DNA of 64,000 bases from positions 26,628 through 90,627 of the forward strand of contig LJHR01000048.1 in assembly GCA_001296005.1 (NCBI GenBank). Reading direction: 5' to 3'. Position numbers and translations under genes: made by a program. Source of the DNA: an alpha proteobacterium AAP38. GTDB lineage: Bacteria; Pseudomonadota; Alphaproteobacteria; Azospirillales; Azospirillaceae. The notes under the pieces were generated by a model. The model did not search any database. It was not told the origin of the DNA and was given only the letters and a program-made list of their open reading frames with translations. Below, in pieces: positions 1 to 10,244 of this stretch; within the stretch, counting starts at the first letter, position 1; each line of letters begins with the position of its first letter.

Positions 1-390
1 CAAGGATTTCCCCACCCTGCGCTTCATCATTCCCCATGGTGGCGGAGCGGTGCCCTTCCACTGGGGCCGTTATCGCGGCCTTGCCGACATGCTGAAGAAG
101 CCGGCGCTGGATACGCATGTGATGAAGAACGTGTTCTTCGATACCTGCGTCTACCACCAGCCCGGCATCGACCTGATGGCCAAGGTCATCGACAACCGCA
201 ACATCCTTTTCGGTTCCGAAATGGTTGGCGCGGTGCGTGGCATCGATCCAACCACTGGCCATTATTTCGATGATACCAAGCGTTATGTTGATGCGTTGGA
301 CATTTCGGATGCGGAACGACACCAGATCTTTGAGGGCAATGCCCGCCGCGTGTTCCCGCGTCTGGATGCGATCCTGAAGGGGAGGGGGCT

Positions 391-394
<4 letters not shown>
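1..394 (+). CDS. ligJ: 4-oxalomesaconate hydratase, C-terminal part (truncated by window edge)
   Basis: The reading frame is open from base 2, so the 5' end lies outside the window; about 130 residues are visible. It is an amidohydrolase-superfamily enzyme. The segment PHGGGAVPFHWGRYRG resembles the active-site strand of oxalomesaconate hydratases (LigJ), which hydrate 4-oxalomesaconate to 4-carboxy-4-hydroxy-2-oxoadipate in the protocatechuate 4,5-cleavage pathway. Family assignment is recognition from memory, but it is strongly backed by the next three genes (ligA, ligB, ligC), whose products make its substrate. The stop overlaps the ligA start in an ATGA quadruplet, so translation is probably coupled. 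A related amidohydrolase acting on another carboxymuconate derivative is the alternative. Confidence 0.8.
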
Positions 395-2580
<2,186 letters not shown>

Positions 2581-2677
2581 ACAGGTCCGTCTGCGTCGAT
2601 GCTGTATTGTTGATTGTGTTGCGCGGCAGGCCGGTACTGCTGCGCGATGCATTTATGGACTTGTTCGGCGTGGGCGA

Positions 2678-3454
2678 TCATTCCCCGTCATAGCGGATGG
2701 CCTTGGCCGCTTCCGCTGACAGGATGAAGCCGATCGGTCGCTCGCTTTCCTCCCGCAGATGGGCGATCAGACTGGCCGTACGGGCCAGCAGCGATATGCC
2801 TTTCAATGCCGGCAAAGGGAAGCCCGCATCCAGCATCACCGCCGGGATGGCACCGTTCACATTGATTGGCAAATCCCGTCCGAACGCCGTCGGCAGGGCG
2901 GCCTTCACCGCGCGCAAGGTGGCCACATGCGCCCCCGATATGCCGCGCTCGTCGGCCAGACCCAGAAGGCGATGCGCGCGCGGGTCGCCGCCACTATGCT
3001 GGGGATGGCCAAAGCCGGGAATGGCGCGCTTCACGGCCCGGTACTCGTGCAACTTCGCCGTTACCACCGGCTCCAGCGCAGTTGCCCCAGCAGCTTCCAC
3101 CAGATCGGCCAGGAACCGGCCCGCCATTTCCGCACTGCCCAGAACCACACTGCCGCAACCGGACAGGCCCGCCGCGACAGCGCCCTGCATGGCCTCCGGG
3201 GCGGCGGCATAGGTCATGCGGGCGGCCACCACGCTGGGCACCAATCCATGTTCGGCAATGGCGGCCAGCACGGCATCGGCCATGAAACGCTGATCGTCGC
3301 TGGGTGTGTTGCCGGTGACCAGCAGCCAGAAATAGCTGGTAAAGTCCATCCGACCGATGATCTGCCCGCAAAGATCCAACCCCCGGACCCGGATGCTCTC
3401 CGCGTCTGAGGTGCAGATGGCACTGAAAGGCTGGTCGGTCTTGCCGATACGCAT
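2678..3454 (-). CDS. Citryl-CoA lyase / citrate synthase-like protein
   Basis: A 258-residue protein of the short citrate synthase fold. The motif GFGHPQHSGGDPRAHRL (residues 147-163, with H150) and INVNGAIPAVMLDAG match the catalytic core of citrate synthase and citryl-CoA lyase, but the large N-terminal domain of true citrate synthase is absent. Such proteins cleave citryl-CoA-like thioesters to acetyl-CoA and a 2-oxo acid. It is transcribed away from a class III CoA transferase, and the gap between them holds two palindromic operators. I infer that the pair activates and then cleaves a citrate-like acid; 4-carboxy-4-hydroxy-2-oxoadipate from the lig pathway is a chemically reasonable substrate. 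This is not shown by sequence alone. Confidence 0.72.
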   Translation of the reverse strand: MRIGKTDQPFSAICTSDAESIRVRGLDLCGQIIGRMDFTSYFWLLVTGNTPSDDQRFMADAVLAAIAEHGLVPSVVAARMTYAAAPEAMQGAVAAGLSGCGSVVLGSAEMAGRFLADLVEAAGATALEPVVTAKLHEYRAVKRAIPGFGHPQHSGGDPRAHRLLGLADERGISGAHVATLRAVKAALPTAFGRDLPINVNGAIPAVMLDAGFPLPALKGISLLARTASLIAHLREESERPIGFILSAEAAKAIRYDGE

Positions 3455-3520
3455 GGGGACGCTCCGGTCTCTGCTGATCTGCCGCCAGCTAACGCCCGGT
3501 CCGGTCGCTTGGCAAGAAAA

Positions 3521-3563
3521 TTCGATTATCGAAGTTGATTTCGATTGTCGAAATCGCTATACC
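3521..3563. promoter_or_regulatory. Two tandem IclR-type operators overlapping the CoA transferase promoter
   Basis: TTCGATTATCGAA (3521-3533, a perfect 6-1-6 palindrome) and TTCGATTGTCGAA (3540-3552, within the 19-bp palindrome GATTTCGATTGTCGAAATC at 3537-3555) are centred 19 bp apart. A plausible promoter for the CoA transferase is TTGATT (3535-3540), 17 bp, TATACC (3558-3563), so the second operator fills the spacer. The same operator type and geometry recurs before the TonB receptor gene. The IclR gene at 4858 is the obvious candidate ligand; binding is inference. Confidence 0.7.
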
Positions 3564-3657
3564 GGGTAACGGATGTTGCGGCGATGGCCGCCTGGCCGGT
3601 GCGTTCCGCCCGCCTGTGACCCCCGCGCCTGCGGTCCTTCCCTGATCGGAGCATGAG

Positions 3658-4788
3658 ATGGCAAAAGTCCTGAAGGATGTCAGGGTATTGGAAATGGGCA
3701 CCTTCATAACGGGGCCGGCGGCGGGAATGCTGCTGGCTGATCTGGGTGCCGATGTCATCAAGATCGAACAGCCGGGAACCGGCGATCCGTTCCGGGCCTT
3801 CAATGGCGGCTTCTACAGCCCGCATTTCCAGACCTATAACCGCAACAAGCGCTCCATCACCCTGGATACCCGCGAAGCGGCAGGACGTGACCAACTGGAC
3901 GCGCTTGTCGCTGACGCGGATATTTTCATCCAGAATTTCCGACCGGGTGCGGCGAACAAGCTGAATGTTGATGCCGACCGGCTGCGCGCGTTGAATCCGC
4001 GCCTGATCTACTGCGCCATTTCCGGCTTTGGCGCCACCGGCCCCGACAGCCAGCGGCCCGCCTTTGACACGGTAGCGCAGGCGGCTAGCGGTTTCCTGCG
4101 TCTGGTGCTGAACCCCGATAATCCACGCGTCGTGGGGCCGGCACTGGCCGATGCAATTACTGGATTCTATGCTGCCTATGGTATCCTGGGCGCCCTGCAT
4201 GAACGCAACCGGACCGGCCAGGGGCGTCTGGTGGAACTTTCCATGCTGGAGGCCATGTGCCATTTCAACCTGGATGACTTCACCCATTATTTCGCTGCCG
4301 ATCAGATCATGGGCCCTTACAGCCGGCCATCAGTATCGCAATCCTATGTGTTCGTTTGCGCGGACGGGAAATGGATCGCGCTGCACATGTCCTCGCCGCC
4401 GAAATTCTGGGAAGGGTTGGCCCAGGCCGTGGAATGGCCTGACATGTTGCAGCATCCCGAATTTGCCGACCGCCAGTCGCGGATCGCAAATTATGAAAAA
4501 GTGGTGGAGCGTCTGGCTCCCATTTTTCGCAGCCGCAACCTGTCGGACTGGTGCGAGCGGTTGAGCCGTCTCGACGTCCCACATTCGCCGGTACATGACG
4601 CGGCGGCGGCGCTTGCCACCGATCAGGCCCGTCATCTGGATCTGCGGGTGGAGGCGGAACATCCCAGCATGGGCCGGTTCCGCACCGTTCGCTGCCCGCT
4701 TTCCTTTGATGGGGAACGCGATCTGGCCATCACCCCGCCCCCTGTCCTGGGCCAGCATAATGCGGAGATTCTGGGCGATCAGGTTTAA
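3658..4788 (+). CDS. Class III CoA transferase (CaiB/BaiF family)
   Basis: A 376-residue family III CoA transferase, near the family's usual 380-430 residues. The N-terminal signature VLEMGTFITGPAAGMLLADLGADVIKIE (split here as VLEMGTFITGP and LLADLGADVIKIE) and the catalytic aspartate in GPALADAITG (D165) are present; this Asp forms the aspartyl-CoA anhydride. It moves CoA from a donor thioester to a carboxylic acid. Divergent from the citryl-CoA lyase-like gene and upstream of the IclR regulator, it likely makes the lyase's thioester substrate. The acid and CoA donor cannot be read from the sequence. Spacing to the next gene is 69 bp. Confidence 0.85.
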   Translation: MAKVLKDVRVLEMGTFITGPAAGMLLADLGADVIKIEQPGTGDPFRAFNGGFYSPHFQTYNRNKRSITLDTREAAGRDQLDALVADADIFIQNFRPGAANKLNVDADRLRALNPRLIYCAISGFGATGPDSQRPAFDTVAQAASGFLRLVLNPDNPRVVGPALADAITGFYAAYGILGALHERNRTGQGRLVELSMLEAMCHFNLDDFTHYFAADQIMGPYSRPSVSQSYVFVCADGKWIALHMSSPPKFWEGLAQAVEWPDMLQHPEFADRQSRIANYEKVVERLAPIFRSRNLSDWCERLSRLDVPHSPVHDAAAALATDQARHLDLRVEAEHPSMGRFRTVRCPLSFDGERDLAITPPPVLGQHNAEILGDQV

Positions 4789-4857
4789 GTTCTGGCAGCC
4801 GGCCTAGCCTCCGGTTATAGCTGGCCGGCGGGCAGGTCGGCGCACGGGACGGACGGA

Positions 4858-5691
4858 ATGGCGGATAATGGGGTCAGGGGCGATGGCGCGGCGGAGCGGG
4901 AAAAGGACCCCGAATATCTGCTGACGCTGGAACGCGGCCTGACGGTCCTGCGCTCCTTCAATCAGCAGCGTCCCGAGATGCAATTGTCGGAAGTGGCCGC
5001 CGCCACCGGCCTCAGCCCGGCTGTGGCCCGCCGTTGCCTCAACACCCTGGTGGCGCTTGGCTATGTTGGGCGGCATGGCAGGCGGTTCCTGCTGCGGCCA
5101 GAGGTGCTGGTCTTCGGGTCGGCTTACCTGGCCTCGATGAACCTGGAACAGGTGGTGACGCCACACTTGCAGTCCCTGCGTGATGAAACGGGCGACAGTG
5201 CCTCCATGGCCACGCTGTCTGGACCGGATATCCTCTATCTCGTCCACGTATCAACCAACCGGCATATCCGTCTGGGCGCCAGTGTCGGCACACGCTATCC
5301 GGCCCATGCCACCTCGCTGGGCAAGGTGCTGCTGGCGTTTGAGCCGGAAAAGCTGCTGGAAGATTATCTGGTGACGGCAACGCTGAACCGCTTGACCGAA
5401 CGTACGCTTACCAACCGCGAGGAACTGACGGCGCGGCTGCTGCGTGTGCGGGAACTGGGGTATGATTCAGCGCTGGATGAGTTGGATTACGGCATCGTCT
5501 CGGTCGCGGTGCCGGTGCGGGACAAGGATGGCAATGTCTGCGCCTCCATCAACTGTTCCACATCCACCACCCGCATCTCCCAGGATGAGCTGGTGCGCAC
5601 CCGGTTGCCGCTGCTGCGCCGTGCCGCCCGTGATATCGAACTGTCGTTGCAGCAATGGCCCTTCCTGATGCATTCGCTGGCCCGCGGCTGA
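4858..5691 (+). CDS. IclR-family transcriptional regulator (PcaR/PobR-like)
   Basis: A 277-residue IclR regulator. The N-terminal winged HTH (about residues 25-80) includes LSEVAAATGLSPAVARRCL as recognition region. The C-terminal effector domain carries RYPAHATSLGKVLLA and ends with SINCSTSTTRIS, as in the PcaR/PobR/PcaU branch that responds to aromatic acids. It lies between the CoA transferase and the TonB receptor, and both of those genes are preceded by tandem TTCGAT-N-ATCGAA-type palindromes, so it is the probable regulator of this locus. Whether it activates or represses is unknown; the operators cover the -35/-10 spacer, which favours repression at those positions. An intrinsic terminator follows. 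Confidence 0.88.
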   Translation: MADNGVRGDGAAEREKDPEYLLTLERGLTVLRSFNQQRPEMQLSEVAAATGLSPAVARRCLNTLVALGYVGRHGRRFLLRPEVLVFGSAYLASMNLEQVVTPHLQSLRDETGDSASMATLSGPDILYLVHVSTNRHIRLGASVGTRYPAHATSLGKVLLAFEPEKLLEDYLVTATLNRLTERTLTNREELTARLLRVRELGYDSALDELDYGIVSVAVPVRDKDGNVCASINCSTSTTRISQDELVRTRLPLLRRAARDIELSLQQWPFLMHSLARG

Positions 5692-5720
5692 TAGCTGCCA
5701 TCCACAGCGGTTTCTGAGCG

Positions 5721-5750
5721 ACGCCCCGGTTCCTGACCGGGGCGTTTTTT
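5721..5750 (+). terminator. Rho-independent terminator after the IclR gene
   Basis: A perfect 10-bp stem (ACGCCCCGGT at 5721-5730 pairing with ACCGGGGCGT at 5736-5745), a 5-base loop and a run of six T ending at 5750, located 30 bp after the IclR stop codon. It separates the CoA transferase-IclR unit from the operator-controlled TonB receptor gene. Confidence 0.9.
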
Positions 5751-5766
5751 GTTGCCTGCATCGAAC

Positions 5767-5828
5767 TTCGATAAACGGAAAAAACTTCGAACATCGAACT
5801 TGACTTCGATTATCGAAACATAGATTGT
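5767..5828 (+). promoter_or_regulatory. Three tandem IclR-type operator repeats before the TonB receptor gene
   Basis: Sites are centred at 5773 (TTCGATAAACGGA, 10 of 13 matches to the best site), 5792 (TTCGAACATCGAA, 5786-5798) and 5811 (TTCGATTATCGAA, 5805-5817, identical to a site at 3521), with exact 19-bp spacing. The last overlaps the final T of a TTGACT -35 element (5800-5805), the same offset as the -35/operator pair before the CoA transferase. The -10 is weak (TAGATT at 5821 or GATTGT at 5823). Shared control by the neighbouring IclR protein is inferred. Confidence 0.68.
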
Positions 5829-5949
5829 CCATTGCACGGGCAACGACCCGTGTGGACGCGATATGTCGCGGAACCAGTTCGCACCGGCCGCCGCAAGAAC
5901 GAACCGCGCCGTGCGCCATCAATGACAAATGACGAACGGGAGGTTTTGC

Positions 5950-8136
5950 ATGGCACGTTCCTCTTGGCGCTTCGGCTCTCTGGCCGGTGTCTCGGCCCTG
6001 GCGCTGGCAGCCACAGGCCCCGCATCGGCCCAATCCACAGCCCAGGCCGGCGCCTCGACCATTGAGGAGGTGGTGGTGACCGGCCTGCGCCGCCCGCAGG
6101 CGCAGCAGGATGTGCCGGCGGCTGTCACGGCCTTTACCGCTGACGCGATTGAGATGGCAGGCATTGAGAAGCCAGCCGATTTCATCGACCTGACCTCCAA
6201 CGTGACGCTGGTCGAAACTCAGAATGCCGGCAACGCCTTCATCATTATCCGCGGCATCACGCAGGCCCGTAACAGCGAGCCGTCGGTAGCCGTCATCGTC
6301 GATGGTGTGCAGCAGGTGAATGCTGCGCAGTTCAGCCAGGAACTGTTTGATATCGACCAGATCGAGGTGCTGAAAGGCCCACAGGGCGCGCTTTATGGCC
6401 GTAACGCCATCGGCGGCGCCATCGTGATCCGCACCAAACAGCCGACGGACACGTTCGATACGCGGGTCAAGGTGGGCGTAGAAAACGGCTTCGGCTATTC
6501 CGCCCGCGCGGGCATCAGCGGGCCTTTGTCGGACAAGGTGAAGTTCCGTCTGGCGGGGTCGTATGTGAACAGTGACGGCCTGATCCGTAACGCCTACCTG
6601 GATGAAAAAGCCGACCCGTATGAGGATCTATCTCTGCGCGGGACCCTTTTGTTTCAGCCGATGGACAATCTGACGGTCGATCTGCGCGGGTCCGTTTCAC
6701 GGCTGCGCACGCAGGCGCTGTATTTCAACATCGTCAATGATGTGAACAATACCAGCCTGCCGGTGCGCGTGAACAATCCCGGTCAGAATGACCGCGATAT
6801 GAACGGTACCTCGCTGCGCATCGCCTATGAAACCGACGCGGGCAGCCTGACGTCCGTCACCTCCTATGATCAGGTGAAGGAAATCCTGACCGGCGACGCG
6901 TTCGACTTCCTGCCCATCACGGAAAGCCTGTTCTATCAGATCCTGGGGTTCGACCTGAACCAGAGCCAATATCTGAATGTGAAGGCCTGGAGCGAAGAGT
7001 TGCGCTTTGCATCGCCCACCGATCAACCGTTTCAGTGGAGCGTGGGCGGCTACATGATCGGTACCAAGCGCTATATCTCCACCGGCAACATGATCGACCG
7101 GGGGCAGGGGGTGTTTCCCGTCTACCGCACGCCCAGCACCAACCCGCGTAATCCGCAATTCTCCTTCCTGGCCGACAGCCAGGATAATTTCGCCTGGGCC
7201 CTGTTCGCCAGCACGTCTTACGATCTGTCGGAGAAGCTGACGGCTGACTTGTCACTGCGTTATGACAAGGACAAGCGCGAGAATACAACGCTGACCCCCA
7301 CCGCCTATCTACCCAATGTCGCCGGGTTTCCGGCGGGCCGCAGCGGGGAGGTACGCAACGAAACCTTCACCTCCTGGCAGCCGAAGGCGACGCTGACCTA
7401 CAAGGCCGATGACGCGCTGACGCTTTATACCGGCTATTCCAAGGGCTTCCGCAGCGGCGGGTTCAACCAGACCGGGGTGGGGGCCGTGGCGGCGGCCAAT
7501 GGCATCCTGGGTGTGTCGGACGTGTTCAAGGCGGAAACGGCCAGCACGCTGGAGGCCGGGTTTAAATCGCAGCTGTTGGACCGCAAACTGCGCCTCAATG
7601 GCTCCGTCTACAACACCATCTCTGACAATTCCTATTTCTTCGTCTTCCTGGCGGCCAATTCCACGCAGAACCTGGGCAATGTGCCGGAAACCCGCCTGCG
7701 CGGTTTTGAACTGGATGCAACGGCCTTCCTGACGACGGGTCTGCAGGTCAATCTGGGCTTCGGTTTTACCGATAGCAAGATTAAGGAATTCGCTGACCCG
7801 ACCGTGCTGGGCAACGAAGCGCCACTGATCTCCCGCTACACATTCAACATGGGTGTGCAGTACAGCACCGAACTGGGCGATAGCGGCCTGACGGGCACGG
7901 CGCGGGCAGATTACCGGCGCGTCGGCAAGACCTGGTTCGACATCCAGAACAGCACCGTGCGCGACCCGCTGGACCTTGTCGATATCCGGCTGGGTATCGA
8001 GGGGGAGGGCTGGAACCTGTCCGCTTATTCCGACAATCTGTTCAACAAGAAGTATAATGCCGAATTCTCGCCCGGCGGTTTCGTCTTCAAGGGACGGCCC
8101 CGCCGCTATGGTCTTGAAGCGGGCATGAAGTTCTGA
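5950..8136 (+). CDS. TonB-dependent outer-membrane receptor
   Basis: A 728-residue outer-membrane receptor. The signal peptide ends near ASAQS (about residue 28), a TonB-box-like TIEEVVVTG follows, then the plug domain (DVPAAVTAF, QIEVLKGPQGALYGRNAIGGAI) and a beta-barrel ending in a terminal phenylalanine (GLEAGMKF). It takes up a large or scarce substrate using TonB energy. The start at 5950 has GGGAGG at 5938-5943; an ATG at 5921 or 5929 lacks it. Its position in an aromatic acid locus and the IclR-type operators upstream suggest uptake of a lignin-derived aromatic or its oligomer rather than an iron siderophore; this is inference. It heads the run wrbA-VOC-hydrolase. Confidence 0.9.
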   Translation: MARSSWRFGSLAGVSALALAATGPASAQSTAQAGASTIEEVVVTGLRRPQAQQDVPAAVTAFTADAIEMAGIEKPADFIDLTSNVTLVETQNAGNAFIIIRGITQARNSEPSVAVIVDGVQQVNAAQFSQELFDIDQIEVLKGPQGALYGRNAIGGAIVIRTKQPTDTFDTRVKVGVENGFGYSARAGISGPLSDKVKFRLAGSYVNSDGLIRNAYLDEKADPYEDLSLRGTLLFQPMDNLTVDLRGSVSRLRTQALYFNIVNDVNNTSLPVRVNNPGQNDRDMNGTSLRIAYETDAGSLTSVTSYDQVKEILTGDAFDFLPITESLFYQILGFDLNQSQYLNVKAWSEELRFASPTDQPFQWSVGGYMIGTKRYISTGNMIDRGQGVFPVYRTPSTNPRNPQFSFLADSQDNFAWALFASTSYDLSEKLTADLSLRYDKDKRENTTLTPTAYLPNVAGFPAGRSGEVRNETFTSWQPKATLTYKADDALTLYTGYSKGFRSGGFNQTGVGAVAAANGILGVSDVFKAETASTLEAGFKSQLLDRKLRLNGSVYNTISDNSYFFVFLAANSTQNLGNVPETRLRGFELDATAFLTTGLQVNLGFGFTDSKIKEFADPTVLGNEAPLISRYTFNMGVQYSTELGDSGLTGTARADYRRVGKTWFDIQNSTVRDPLDLVDIRLGIEGEGWNLSAYSDNLFNKKYNAEFSPGGFVFKGRPRRYGLEAGMKF

Positions 8137-8163
8137 CCCACGGCCTTGGGAAGGGGATGATCC

Positions 8164-8766
8164 ATGGCGAAGGTACTTGTGCTTTACTATTCCAGTTACG
8201 GCCATATCGAAACCATGGCCACCGCGATGGCCGACGGTGCGCTGTCGGTGGCGGGGGCGGATGTCGTGGTCAAACGCGTGCCGGAACTGGTGCCGGATGA
8301 GGTGGCAAGGGCTGCCGGTATCAGTCTGGATCAGGCGGCCCCCATCGCCAGCCCTGGGGAACTGGGCGACTATGATGCCATCATCTTCGGCACGCCGACG
8401 CGCTTTGGCAATATGGCGGCGCAGATGCGCAACTTCCTGGACCAGACGGGCGGGCTTTGGGCCAAGGGCGCGCTGGTCGGCAAGGTGGGCAGCGTCTTCG
8501 TCTCCACCGCCAGCCAGCATGGCGGCCAGGAAACTACCATCACCTCCTTCCACACCACGCTGCTGCATCATGGCATGATCATTGTCGGTCTGCCCTATAG
8601 CTGGGCCGGCGCGACGCGGATGGATGAGATCAGCGGCGGCACTCCCTATGGCGCCAGCACCCTGGCCGGCGCCGATGGGTCTCGCCAGCCCAGCGCCAAC
8701 GAGTTGGAAGGGGCCCGGTTCCAGGGGCGCCATGTCACGGAAATCGCCACACGGCTGTTCGGCTGA
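8164..8766 (+). CDS. wrbA: NAD(P)H:quinone oxidoreductase, WrbA type
   Basis: A 200-residue flavodoxin-like protein matching WrbA in length (about 198) and motifs: the FMN phosphate loop [12 protein letters not shown] near the N-terminus, [18 protein letters not shown] in the middle, and [12 protein letters not shown]. It performs two-electron reduction of quinones with NAD(P)H and FMN as cytosolic tetramers, avoiding semiquinones. It follows the TonB receptor after 27 bp and precedes a VOC protein, so it is likely in the same operon, perhaps handling quinones formed from catechol- or hydroquinone-type intermediates. That role is inferred from context. Confidence 0.88.
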   Translation: MAKVLVLYYSSYGHIETMATAMADGALSVAGADVVVKRVPELVPDEVARAAGISLDQAAPIASPGELGDYDAIIFGTPTRFGNMAAQMRNFLDQTGGLWAKGALVGKVGSVFVSTASQHGGQETTITSFHTTLLHHGMIIVGLPYSWAGATRMDEISGGTPYGASTLAGADGSRQPSANELEGARFQGRHVTEIATRLFG

Positions 8767-8789
8767 AAGACTTGAGAGAGGATGCGACC

Positions 8790-9323
8790 ATGAGTGCGAA
8801 ACTTCCCAATCGTCTGCACCACACTGCCTATGTCACCCGCGACCTGGAGGCGACGCGCCATTTCTATGAAGATGTGCTGGGGATCCCGCTGATCGCCACC
8901 TGGTGCGAAAAGGACATGCTGTTCGGTGCCGAGCGCACCTATTGCCATTGCTTCTTTGGGTTGGCGGATGGCAGTGCGCTGGCCTTTTTCCAGTTTGCCG
9001 AACCGGAGGATCAGGCGCTGTTCGGACCGCCCATGCCGGAATCCCCCTTCCACCACATCGCCCTGCATGTCGACGCCGACACCCAGGCGCAGATCGAAAG
9101 CCGCATCCGCGCGGCAGGCTTTACCGAGCCCGACACCTACACGCTGGAACATGGCTATTGCCGGTCAGTCTATATCAAGGACCCGAACGGCATGATCCTG
9201 GAATTTACCCATGACGCGCCGTCGGCGGCGGCCCTGGAGCAGGCAAAGCGCGAAACGGCGCGGGCCGATCTGGCCCGCTGGCTGGGGGGTGACCGCAGCG
9301 TCAATAACACCTATCGTCATTGA
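8790..9323 (+). CDS. VOC-superfamily protein (glyoxalase/extradiol dioxygenase fold)
   Basis: A 177-residue vicinal-oxygen-chelate protein. Candidate metal ligands are H in RLHHTAYVT, a glutamate or histidine around YCHCFFGL, the histidine in FHHIALHVD and the glutamate in DPNGMILEFTHD, the typical layout of two beta-alpha-beta-beta-beta modules. It is too short for a classical two-domain catechol dioxygenase. Members include glyoxalases, fosfomycin-type enzymes and single-module dioxygenases. The ATG at 8790 has AGAGAGGA at 8775-8782. The stop overlaps the next gene's start (TGATG), so they are translationally coupled. Ring cleavage or isomerisation of an aromatic intermediate is possible; the substrate is unknown. 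Confidence 0.78.
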   Translation: MSAKLPNRLHHTAYVTRDLEATRHFYEDVLGIPLIATWCEKDMLFGAERTYCHCFFGLADGSALAFFQFAEPEDQALFGPPMPESPFHHIALHVDADTQAQIESRIRAAGFTEPDTYTLEHGYCRSVYIKDPNGMILEFTHDAPSAAALEQAKRETARADLARWLGGDRSVNNTYRH

Positions 9324-10114
9324 TGATGCAGACCCAGGTTGCCGTCGACGGTGGAAGCCTGTCCGTGGAGATTGCCGGGGCCGGGAAGCCGGCCCTGGTC
9401 ATGCTCCATGGCTGGACTCTGGACCGGCGCATGTGGCGGCCCCAGGTTCGGGGACTGTCGGATTGCGCCACCCTGATACTGCCCGACCGGCGCGGTTTCG
9501 GAAGGTCGCAGGCGCCACCTGGATTGTTGCAGGAACCAGATGATATCCCTGCCTTGCTGGACCATTTCGGTTTGGCTTCAGCCATTCTCGTTGCGCATTC
9601 ACAGGCCGGACGGGTGGCGCTGATGGCGGCGGCCCGGCATCAGGATCGGGTTGCCGGCCTTGTCCTGCTGGCGGCGGCGCATGATGCGGCCCCGCCGGAC
9701 CCTGTGACGGAACCCGCACTTCCCCTTGCGCAATTGGTGGAACATGTCCGGGCGGGCAACCTGCCCGAAGCGGTGGCACTTTGGCGGGCCCATCCGATGC
9801 TGCGGACCGATGACGCGGAAACGTCGCGGCTGCTGGATGAGATGCTGGCCGATTACCAGGGCAGGGATCTGCTGTCGCCGCCCGCGGTCCTGCCGGTGAC
9901 GGATGAACTGCTGGCGACCATCACTTGCCCTAGTTTGGTGATGGTCGGCGATCTGGATACGCCGTCACGGTTGGTGGCGGCACATCGGCTGTGTCAGGGG
10001 TTGTGGCAATCTGCGATGCAGTTTTTTACGCAGGCTGGCCACATGGCGAACATAAGCCATGCCACTGCCGTCAATCAGGCAATCAGGGATTATGTGACCC
10101 GCAATTTTCCCTGA
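9323..10114 (+). CDS. Alpha/beta hydrolase
   Basis: A protein of about 263 residues with the alpha/beta-hydrolase layout: oxyanion motif MLHGWTLDRRMW, nucleophile elbow AHSQAGR (Ser in the G-x-S-x-G-like turn, here A-H-S-Q-A), acid in GDLDTPSR and histidine in QAGHMANIS. It probably hydrolyses an ester, lactone or C-C bond such as a ring-cleavage product or an enol-lactone (PcaD-like). It is the last gene of the TonB receptor-wrbA-VOC run; the start at 9323 overlaps the VOC stop, with an adjacent ATG at 9326. Context suggests aromatic catabolism; the substrate is not identifiable. Confidence 0.78.
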   Translation: MMQTQVAVDGGSLSVEIAGAGKPALVMLHGWTLDRRMWRPQVRGLSDCATLILPDRRGFGRSQAPPGLLQEPDDIPALLDHFGLASAILVAHSQAGRVALMAAARHQDRVAGLVLLAAAHDAAPPDPVTEPALPLAQLVEHVRAGNLPEAVALWRAHPMLRTDDAETSRLLDEMLADYQGRDLLSPPAVLPVTDELLATITCPSLVMVGDLDTPSRLVAAHRLCQGLWQSAMQFFTQAGHMANISHATAVNQAIRDYVTRNFP

Positions 10115-10244
10115 CATTTCCTCCCCTTCGGAGATTGGGATCGCCGCCCACTCCTACTGAAGCCTGCACTTCTTTCTTGAAGTTCATGATAACGTGGCTC
10201 CTATTCCGCAATCCGAAATGCGCGAAGACGCTTGGAGCCTGTGC

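Noticed and set aside
7309..8733. Long antisense ORF (474 codons) opposite the TonB receptor and wrbA
   Set aside because: It runs opposite two genes with clear family motifs. Long antisense frames are expected in GC-rich coding DNA because of third-position bias; composition is His/Gln/Arg-rich, typical of a shadow.
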